DNA of 64,000 bases from Agarophyton chilense (taxonomy: Eukaryota > Rhodophyta > Florideophyceae > Gracilariales > Gracilariaceae). Position 1 is the stretch's first letter, and every line of letters begins with the position of its first letter. The position numbers were made by a program, and so were the translations under genes. The notes beneath the pieces were generated by a model. That model saw only the letters and a list, made by a program, of their open reading frames with translations, was not told the origin of the DNA and ran no database searches. Positions 56,070 through 64,000 of the stretch are shown here, piece by piece. Where the stretch lies: assembly GCA_030374765.1 (NCBI GenBank), contig JARGXX010000099.1, positions 2,604,001 through 2,668,000 of the forward strand. Reading direction: 5' to 3'.

Positions 56070-56087
56070 CGCTCTGGGCCCATAACC
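56070..56087 (-). other. Copia-E copy 1, half-tRNA primer-binding site
   Basis: Minus strand GGTTATGGGCCCAGAGCG, directly after the 5' LTR. It is complementary to the initiator tRNA-Met anticodon arm (CTGGGCCCATAACC), so a tRNA half cut in the anticodon loop is the likely primer. Confidence 0.87.
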
Positions 56088-56761
56088 TCACAACGTGAGC
56101 GCAGGTTAGGTAAAGGAAAAGGAAGAAGAGGGGGAAAAGACGAGAAGAAGAGAAAAATAAAAGAAGAGAAACAAAGGAAGGTAGTCAGCCTTGACAATTT
56201 ACTTCGATCGTTGGCGACCGTCATTGAAAACTATATCTACCTCGCACGCAGTTCCGCCGCCGGTGCTGACCGTCGGCGGGTCACCCACGTCTCACACCTT
56301 GCCACTGTGCGACGAGGAGTTGCGCGCCAAAACAATTTCAAACATGAAGCATATCAAATAAAAACTCAAAAAAATCATCCAAAGTGGTGCGCCAGTGCCA
56401 ACCACCCCGCGCAGCCCAGATTCGGCTGTTACGGCCAAACCCCGTATCCAGCCCACATTCGCACATTCTCTCCAACTGCATAGCCCGTGCTCATTCAGCG
56501 CTCTCGTCCAATCAAATCGCTCCACTTGGGCCGAAGCCCCAACACGCCCCATTAGAACCAGACCACTTGTCCATACCACGTTGCATGAGGGCATTTGCAG
56601 TAGCCAATCAGATGGCCGTTTCACGTTGAGATTGAGATGAGGCGCATATGCGTTTTTCCGCGGAGGGTGCCCAAAAGTGCCCATGCTTAAATCCACTTTT
56701 TGTTTTCCACTATTTCCAACACTCCAAAGGGCTTGGGGGCACAGTCGACCAAACCTCAACA
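56088..56761 (-). repeat. Copia-E copy 1, 5' LTR
   Basis: 674 bp, the same as 50205-50878 by eye over its full length. The target duplication CCCAG follows at 56762-56766. Confidence 0.95.
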
Positions 56762-56766
56762 CCCAG

Positions 56767-57846
56767 ATCACAAATCGCAGATACAGAAAGCAAATGGTAC
56801 CTTAAATTCGGTACATGAACAACTTGCTTCAGCTGGCACTTTCGTTTGGACCCTTCCACAATCAGATCAAGCTCCACACTACCGTGACCAACAGACTCTA
56901 GCTTGGAATCATTACCGATGCTAACGCCAGAAGACACCTTACTATCATATGTTTGGAACATGGATTCGTCAAAAGTCATGTGGGCAGTAGCACCAGAGTC
57001 AACAATCCAGTCACTGTTCGTGGCTTTATCAGAGCCAGTAGCAATGAGACATACAAAGTCAGAGTCGTTGCCACCCGTACCTCGTTCATCGCTGAGCTCA
57101 GTATTGACAGTTGGGTGAGCAGCACCGACCTGATTCCTGTTAGCCCCATCACGTTGCTTCTTGAAACAGTTCCTCTGGATATGACCCTTCTTATGACAAT
57201 AATGACACTCGATGTTCTTCCATCGCGACTGCCTGCCAACCAAAGCTGCCTCACTTCCACCAGGATCCTCCTCGGCACGATCGTTCATTCGCTGCTCTTC
57301 TTGCAGCAGACGACTCTTCACAAACTCTAGAGTGAGTTGACGATCGCCAATCGTGGTATCAATTGCCACGATGAGGTGCTCGAATCTTTCCGGAAGTCCG
57401 CATAGGATGGCCATAGCGATGCCCTCCTCCTCAACAACAACGTCCATACACTTCAGGTCCTATGCCAGATGACGTACACGGTTGATGAACTGTAGCATTT
57501 TCTCATCATCACGCATCTTGGCAGAGTAGAAGGACCGTCGGGCGTTGATTTTGTTGAGCAGAGTCTTGCGTTGGAACACATCGCAAATGGCTTTCCACAT
57601 ATCGGCAGCGTTGTCGGCGTCCCGCACATGATCTAAATGCTCATCACTGAGTGTGAGACCAATAATAGCTCTGGCCTTGGCATCTTTCTTTTTCCAAGTC
57701 GACAGCTCATCTTCGTCAGTGGGTCTAACAGAGTCGAGGTGGCCGTCGAGGTCCTTGAGTGCAAGCAGCAGCTCAATCTTCTGCTTCCATACGTGGAAGT
57801 TATCCTCAACCAGCTTTTCGATTTCCACCCCACTGAACGAATCCAT
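56767..57846 (-). pseudogene. Copia-F copy 1, gag and protease part
   Basis: Gag begins at MDSFSGVEIEKLVEDNFHVW (57844-57846), with a UBN2-type gag text (WKQKIELLLALKDLDGHLD, AKARAIIGLTLSDEHLDHV). The CCHC knuckle CHYCHKKGHIQRNC lies near 57158-57200, and protease DSGATAHMTF near 56965-57000. The coding text then runs to the Copia-E insertion near 56767. It is almost the same as 62713-63791 in copy 2. Confidence 0.88.
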
Positions 57847-59047
57847 GTTGTGCAAAGTGTCACAAGAGGCCGAGAGAGATGGCTTGACAGCAACAGACAA
57901 GTGAACAACAACAACAGACAACAACAACAAAGAAAAAACAACAAACAACAAATAATTCTTCAAGATTGAACAGAGAATAGTCTGCGGGCGCACTGGCAGG
58001 GCTTCCTATACCCGCGTCCCTAAAGGTCGGATTCCTGGCCCCCAGAGCTCTTCTGGGTAGATAACGGTTTTCTCCGGTCTACCTCCTCCCACGTCAAAAG
58101 GAGAAGGCGCGTTGCTCCTTACGAGGCTTCCAGAGGATGGTTAATGACCGAAGATATGCCTTCACCAAGTTGACCCTCTCTGGCCTCTTTCAAGAACTAG
58201 CGCGACCTCGAAACCGAAGCTACTTCAACACCAAGATACGCTTCTAACGAGCAATCAATGAAGATCGCACGCGGCCTGGTCCTGGAAAGGAGGTCAGCCT
58301 TCGAAACGTCGCCTCCCCGCGTACTGCGGATCAAAAGCTCCTTATGGATGCTGTTCACAACAGTCCAAGTGCCCAACCACAAAGGTCGGGCTCACACACA
58401 AGTCAAACAACCAGCCAAATGCAGTGCGCCACGGCACCCCGTCCACAAATGCACCCGCAAAGTTCAACCAGATCTTTCGACCGTCACTGTTATCCGCCCT
58501 AAAAGGACCAGTGGGGAACCCGCTTGACAGTACACCTGCTTTGGTGCAACCCGCCAGGCTAACGTCCCCGAGTACAAGGAATCACCCAAAGTACCTCGGA
58601 TCAACCGCTCGTCGCACAGGCAAAGATGCAGACCAAACACACAAACACACACGAACGCTGAGCCAAGAACTCCAGGCCCAGACTTCAACAAACACGGTCC
58701 TCAACCTCTCAGATCAGAACCCGCAACACGACGCAGGGATCCACAAAACAACGAAAGAGAGGGAGACCAAACGAAACGGATAGCGATCGACAAACACGGG
58801 CAACAACGAGCACCCAAACACAATCACGATAATAACGTCCAACCACTACCACCACAACGCCCTCAGGGAGGAAGGCAAGACCGAAAGAAAATACCAACAC
58901 CAACCCACGATACGGTCACACACCCGACGAAACGGCTACTACGGCGGAAACGAAGAGAAAAGAACAGCGAAACGGGTGAACGGCGGTGCGGAAGAGCGGC
59001 GAGAGACGAACTAGACGGCAGAGGTCAGCGGGGCTGGGCCAATAACC
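57847..59047 (-). other. Copia-F copy 1, leader with CAA-rich tract
   Basis: About 1.2 kb between gag and the shared LTR. A CAACAACAACAG-type low-complexity tract lies at 57903-57953. A primer site GGTTATTGGCCCAGCCC (minus strand, 59031-59047) abuts the LTR; it resembles the half initiator-tRNA site of Copia-E with one difference in the anticodon-loop part. The plus strand of 58259-58780 is open in short frames, none convincing. Confidence 0.6.
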
Positions 59048-59745
59048 AGTTGGAAAGGGAAAAGGCTGAAGGAAAGGTTGAGGGAATGAAAAGGAAGTTC
59101 GCCAGCTCTGGCTTGGATTTACTTGGAGGCGCTCAAACTTACACTTATATACTACTTCAAAACGTCAGCTGTCTAGACTCCAACCCAAAGTAAACCCTAG
59201 ACTACAAAGCAGGGACACTCAATACTACCAATCATATTCAAGCATGATATTAACCCTAGTCAATGTTCATTGCAGCGCACAACAAGGCAATATACAGTGC
59301 ACACAGTGCACAGCCAATAATTACACTGACGTGTGCACAAATTCAATATGCCAGCACACACTACTTGCAATCCGCCTCCATACACATTCAAGTTCCAGCA
59401 CAGTACACCAAGTCTCCTGTAATACACATGTCACGTCTCTTCTCCAAGTACATTCGTTACACCTTGTGAGGTGTGTTCATAGTACACCAGCTGGACAGGT
59501 TGAACAGCGTGCACAGTAGTACAAATAGACCACGTACACACGTGTACCACAGACAAACCCAATAGTGCCATACCACTTGTACACACCCCATTGCATGTGC
59601 ACATTTGCAGTAGCCAATCACAGCCCGAGTTCACGTTGAGATCCGACTGACACGCATATGCGCTTTTCCAGAGGCACCCTCCAAAACAGCCCATGCTCCC
59701 CTGCACTTTTGGTTTTCAGTGACAGCACAGGGTCAACAGCCAACA
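59048..59745 (-). repeat. Copia-F middle LTR shared by copies 1 and 2
   Basis: A 698-bp LTR matching 46541-47238 with only a few differences. To its left is the leader and primer site of copy 1, so it acts as that copy's 5' LTR. To its right is the polypurine tract and pol end of copy 2, so it is that copy's 3' LTR. The shared core block lies at 59590-59719. Confidence 0.9.
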
Positions 59746-59765
59746 CTCCCCCTCTGTCACTGACA

Positions 59766-62700
59766 TCAAAGGTCTAGGTGTCGGACGCCACTGTCTTCAC
59801 GGAACCTCTCGTGCTTCACACGGCAAAGTGGTTTGTTGAGCATATCGGCAGTCATGCAATCGGTAGGGCAGTAGAACAACACAATCGACTTGTCACGTAG
59901 AGCTTCTCGAGTAAAGTGAAAACGAATGTCGATATGCTTGGTACGCTTGTTGACAACGCCATTTCGGGCAAGGTCAATGCACCCTTGGTTGTCAACATAT
60001 ACAGGCGTTGGTTCAACAAGCAACTTTACCGAATCGTCCACTTCTACTCCAATGACTATGCCGATGCCATTCCACAAACGCCTAAGCCAGATGGCCTCTT
60101 TGGAACCACTGCACAGACTCACATACTCAGCTTCAGCACTAGACAGTGCAACCACTTCTTGCTGACGTGAACACCATGACACAGGACCTCCAGCCATCAT
60201 GAACAAGTACCCACTGGTAGACTTGCGGTTTGCAACATCGCCTGCCCAGTCAGAGTCCACGTAGCCGTGAAGTGCCAAATCGGTGTTTAAGCCGTAGGTG
60301 AGACCAAATGTACAAGTACCGTTGAGATAGCGAAGCACACGTTTGACTGCCTTCCAGTGAATCTCTCCAGGTTTCTCAACATACTTGGCAAGTTTGGACA
60401 CCGCGTATGAAATATCTGGACGAGTTCCTACAGACAAATACATGAGACAGCCAATTGCCTGACGGTACGGCACCTCCCTGAGAACATCCTGAATCGCAGA
60501 CAGGTCCATGCCAACTTCCATTGGAGTGTCAACTGGTTTGGACTGGTGCATGCCAAAACGTTCCAAGACCTTTTGTGTGTACGCAGACTGAGTCAGATAC
60601 AACTCTCGCTTAACTCTGTCACGGTGGATCTCGAATCCGAGTACCATGCGAGCTTGATAGAGGTCTTTCATGTGGAACCGAGACGACAGCTCTGCCTTTA
60701 CACGATCCATTGTCTTCATGCTCGGACTTGCAATAAGCAAGTCATCAACGTATAGAGCAATTAGAACAACAAATCCCAGTATCTTTCCGCTGTACACACA
60801 CTCATCTGCGTCATTTGGCGTCAACTGCATCTCCTCAACAAGGAACGAGTATATCTTTGCATGCCACTGTCTGGGTGCCTGTCGTAGCCCATAGATGGCT
60901 TTCTTCAAACGACACACCAGATCCTCGTTACCTTGCTGCACAAAACCTGTTGGCTGCTCCATGTACACTGTCTCCTCCAGGTCACCGTTCAGAAAAGCTG
61001 TTTTCACATCCATCTGGTGCAAATGAAAGTCTCGTACAGCAGTCACTGACAGAATCATCCTGATCGAGGTAAACTTAACAACAGGTGCATATGTTTCAGA
61101 AAAGTCAACACCCTCGATCTGCAGGAATCCTCTAGCAACCATACGAGCCTTGTACCTGATAGTTGGTTCACCAGATGGTGCTGCTTCATACTTCTGCACA
61201 TACACCCACTTGGACGAAATCACGTTGCTGTCTGCTGGCCTTGGCACTAAGTCCCATGTGTCATGCTCAATCAGTGACTGGTACTCACTCTTCATTGCCT
61301 TCTTCCATGCTTCGGAATCAGGACGTGACACAGCATCATCATATGACGACGGGGTGTCATCACTGGCAGTGAGTAGAGCAGTTGCACGCCACCATGAGCT
61401 CGGCTTCCTACGTTCACGCGTGGACCTACGAACAGGTTGTGTCTCATGCACTACAGGCTCAACTGGTGTATCAGCTGCGGAATCATCAACAGAGCTGTCA
61501 GAAGCATCATCAGAGTCAGGCAAAGGCGCAGAAGGGTCATCATCGCTGGGTCCACTAGATGTGTCAGATGTAGAGGTATCATGTGGACTAGACATATTAC
61601 TAAAGTCAATGTCTGCGTAGTCCTCTTCCTCATAGCTAAACTGGTTGTCTGAGCCCGAAAACTCATCAAACCGTACATCTCTTGACACAATCACCTTTTT
61701 ATTTTCAGAGTCCCACAACTTGTATCCGTGAGACCCTGGGGTGTACCCAATTAAGATACCTTCCACACCACGCTCCTCTAGCTTCTTCAGCTTATGATCC
61801 ACAACCTTGTACCAGCATCGGCTCCCAAACACACGCAGGTTGCTCACATCAGGCTTCTGACCGTGCCACAGTTCATATGGTGTCACACTACTTGGAAGAG
61901 CTTTGCAAGTCACACGGTTGCGCACATACACTGCAACATTCAGTGCCTCAGCCCAAAAGTGCTTTGGCAATTTCTTGTGACATAACATCGATCTGACCAA
62001 GTCCATGAGTGTGCGGTTGAACCGTTCGGCAAGTCCATTCTGCTGAGGATTGTAAGGCACAGTTCGCTGATGCTCAATACCGTGACGTTCAAGTTCTTTG
62101 GTAAAACGATGTGACAGATATTCACCACCGTTGTCAGTGCGCAATGCTTTGAGCACACTCTTACGTGCGGTGATGGTTTTCACTTGTCTGCCAGTTTGGT
62201 TTTGAACAAACTTGAGCCACCTTAGGAACATCTGGAACACCTCATCCTTAGTTTTGAGCATGTAGAAGAAGCAGAAACGACTGTGATCATCGATGAATGT
62301 GACGAAGTAGTGCGAGCCTCCCAAGGATTTCACACTTACTGGACCTGACACATCGGAGTGAACAAGTTCCAGTACGTGTTTTGCTCGTTCCCCCCTTTGC
62401 TTGGGAGTCGGAGCACGGGTTGCTTTTCCTACTACACATGAGCCACACACATCTGAATCCTGCGCAACGTCCACATTGAGCCCTGACACAACCTTGTTTC
62501 GAGCCATATGCTTGATACCATCCACATTCACATGAGCCATTCGAGCATGCCATAGTGACAAGTCCGACACAAGTGCGCTGTTTACATCTGTACACTGGTG
62601 TGCAGCAGTGCAAAGGTAGTATAGGCCTTTGACGCGGCGCCCCAAGGCAACCACTTTTGACCCCTTGTATACACATACCTTCTCTTTTTCAAACACTACT

Positions 62701-63791
62701 TTGCACCCCACATCACAAATCGCCGATACAGAAAGCAAATGGTACCTTAAATTCGGTACATGAACAACTTGCTTCAGCTGGCACTTTCGTTTGGACCCTT
62801 CCACAATCAGATCAAGCTCCACACTACCGTGACCAACAGACTCTAGTTTGGAATCATTACCGATGCTAACGCCAGAAGACACCTTACTATCATATGTTTG
62901 GAACATGGATTCGTCAAAAGTCATGTGGGCAGTAGCACCAGAGTCAACAATCCAGTCACTGTTCGTGGCTTTATCAGAGCCAGTAGCAATGAGACATACA
63001 AAGTCAGAGTCGTTGCCACCCGTACCTCGTTCATCGCTGAGCTCAGTATTGACAGTTGGATGAGCAGCATCGACCTGATTCATGTTAGCCCCATCACGTT
63101 GCTTCTTGAAACAGTTCCTCTGGATATGACCCTTCTTATGACAATAATGACACTCGATGTTCTTCCATCGCGACTGCCTGCCAACCAAAGCTGCCTCACT
63201 TCCACCAGGATCCTCCTTGGCACGATCGTTCATTCGCTGCTCTTCTTGCAGCAGACGACTCTTCACAAACTCTAGAGTGAGTTGACGATCGCCAATCGTG
63301 GTATCAATTGCCACGATGAGGTGCTCGAATCTTTCCGGAAGTCCGCATAGGATGGCCATAGCGATGTCCTCCTCCTCAACAACAACGTCCATACACTTCA
63401 GGTCCTATGCCAGATGACGTACACGGTTGATGAACTGTAGCATTTTCTCATCATCACGCATCTTGGCAGAGTAGAAGGACCGTCGGGCGTTGATTTTGTT
63501 GAGCAGAGTCTTGCGTTGGAACACATCGCAAATGGCTTTCCACATATCGGCAGCGTTGTCGGCGTCCCGCACATGATCTAAATGCTCATCACTGAGTGTG
63601 AGACCAATAATAGCTCTGGCCTTGGCATCTTTCTTTCTCCAAGTCGACAGCTCATCTTCGTCAGTGGGTCTAACAGAGTCGAGGTGGCCGTCGAGGTCCT
63701 TGAGTGCAAGCAGCAGCTCAATCTTCTGCTTCCATACGTGGAAGTTATCCTCAACCAGCTTTTCGATTTCCACCCCACTGAACGAATCCAT
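59766..63791 (-). pseudogene. Copia-F copy 2, gag-pol region
   Basis: The fullest view of this family. Gag starts at MDSFSGVEIEKL (63789-63791). A CCHC knuckle CHYCHKKGHIQRNC, protease DWIVDSGATAHMTF, pre-integrase block LWHARMAHVN and integrase core (HSDVSGPV, RTDNGGEY, NGLAERFNRT) follow in order. Next come a Ser/Asp-rich linker, reverse transcriptase (ETYAPVVKF, MDVKTAFLNGDLEE, YVDDLLIAS), and RNase H (VDSDWAGD, YVDNQGCIDLAR), ending in KHERFREDSGVRHLDL. Everything from the knuckle on is in one long frame. It makes the particle, processes it, copies the RNA and inserts the DNA. Confidence 0.9.
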
Positions 63792-64000
63792 GTTGTGCAA
63801 AGTGTCACAAGAGGCCGAGAGAGATGGCTTGACAGCAACAGACAAGTGAACAACAACAACAGACAACAACAACAAAGAAAAAACAACAAACAACAAATAA
63901 TTCTTCAAGATTGAACAGAGAATAGTCTGCGGGCGCACTGGCAGGGCTTCCTATACCCGCGTCCCTAAAGGTCGGATTCCTGGCCCCCAGAGCTCTTCTG
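63792..64000 (-). other. Copia-F copy 2, leader (partial)
   Basis: The same as 57847-58046, including the CAA-rich tract at 63848-63898; cut by the window edge. Confidence 0.75.

Larger units (their letters stand above)
50205..56761 (-). mobile_element. Copia-E copy 1 (Ty1/Copia), looks whole and very young
   Basis: A 6557-bp element in Copia-F copy 1. Its ends are fixed by two 674-bp LTRs that show no difference by eye and by the target duplication CCCAG (50200-50204 and 56762-56766). Parts: 5' LTR 56088-56761, half-tRNA primer site 56070-56087, leader, one gag-pol frame of 1433 codons, polypurine tract and 3' LTR 50205-50878. No break was seen. Equal LTRs imply an insertion too recent for mutations to have built up. 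It is the youngest layer of the nest. Confidence 0.95.
46541..59745 (-). mobile_element. Copia-F copy 1 (Ty1/Copia), left unit of a tandem pair
   Basis: Minus strand. The 3' LTR is at 46541-47238. Pol and gag lie at 47259-50204 and 56767-57846, interrupted by the nested Copia-E copy 1. The leader occupies 57847-59047, and the 5' LTR (59048-59745) also serves as the 3' LTR of copy 2. Both LTRs are 698 bp and differ at only a few positions by eye, so the element is young. Apart from the nested insertion the frames are nearly continuous, with about one break. It sits in the gag of Copia-E copy 2. Confidence 0.9.
59746..64000 (-). mobile_element. Copia-F copy 2 (Ty1/Copia), right unit, runs off the window
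   Basis: Minus strand. A polypurine tract is at 59746-59756, pol and gag at 59766-63791 and the leader from 63792 to the window edge, matching 57847-58046 of copy 1. The 5' LTR lies outside. The two internal regions are nearly identical, with scattered single differences. It looks close to whole, with about one break. Confidence 0.9.

Noticed and set aside
57847-57993. Hydrophobic N-terminus before Copia-F gag that looks like a signal peptide or membrane anchor
   Set aside because: It is the translation of a TTG/TTGT-type low-complexity leader tract; gag homology starts at MDSFSG, so the hydrophobic run is not taken as part of the protein.

Overview
This is eukaryotic DNA made almost entirely of LTR retrotransposons, stacked by insertion into one another. 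No rRNA gene, complete tRNA gene, CRISPR array or complete host gene was found. The host group cannot be fixed. Chromodomain Ty3/Gypsy elements together with Ty1/Copia elements primed by half of an initiator tRNA would fit an oomycete, a red alga or a fungus-like protist. Only about 2.3 kb, in three AT-rich islands (14337-15267, 23775-24593, 34742-35278), looks like host DNA.

Left part (1-14336): the right end of a Gypsy-A copy (1-1966) lies inside a reversed Gypsy-B LTR (1967-2723). That LTR abuts a Gypsy-B element in forward orientation (2724-14336), so the two LTRs form a large inverted repeat. Centre: Gypsy-C (15268-23769, target duplication TGAAC) and a second Gypsy-A (24594-34736, target duplication AAAAA) sit in the AT-rich host DNA. 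A, B and C share one primer-binding site, which fits a tRNA with C1:G72 and A73, probably tRNA-Tyr.

Right part (35279-64000): an old Gypsy-D on the minus strand (35279-44439) carries an unrelated solo LTR (39540-40255, target duplication AAACC). Its right LTR is entered by Copia-E copy 2 (44440-46540, plus strand). That copy is entered by a tandem pair of minus-strand Copia-F elements sharing a middle LTR (46541-64000 and beyond). The first Copia-F is entered by a whole-looking, very young Copia-E copy 1 (50205-56761, target duplication CCCAG, LTRs alike by eye).

The most unusual feature is a long antisense reading frame between the pol end and the 3' LTR of Gypsy-A (591 residues, whole-looking) and Gypsy-B (a clear but diverged homologue). 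It starts 43-48 bp inside the 3' LTR and points back towards pol, so it must be expressed from an antisense promoter in that LTR. It matches no family known to me. Gypsy-C has an unrelated tandem-repeat block with its own open antisense frame in the same slot.

How the parts work together: in each element, Gag packages the RNA; protease, reverse transcriptase, RNase H and integrase copy and insert it; and the Gypsy chromodomains probably steer integration to marked chromatin. All elements are described as fossils at element level; only Copia-E copy 1 looks whole throughout.
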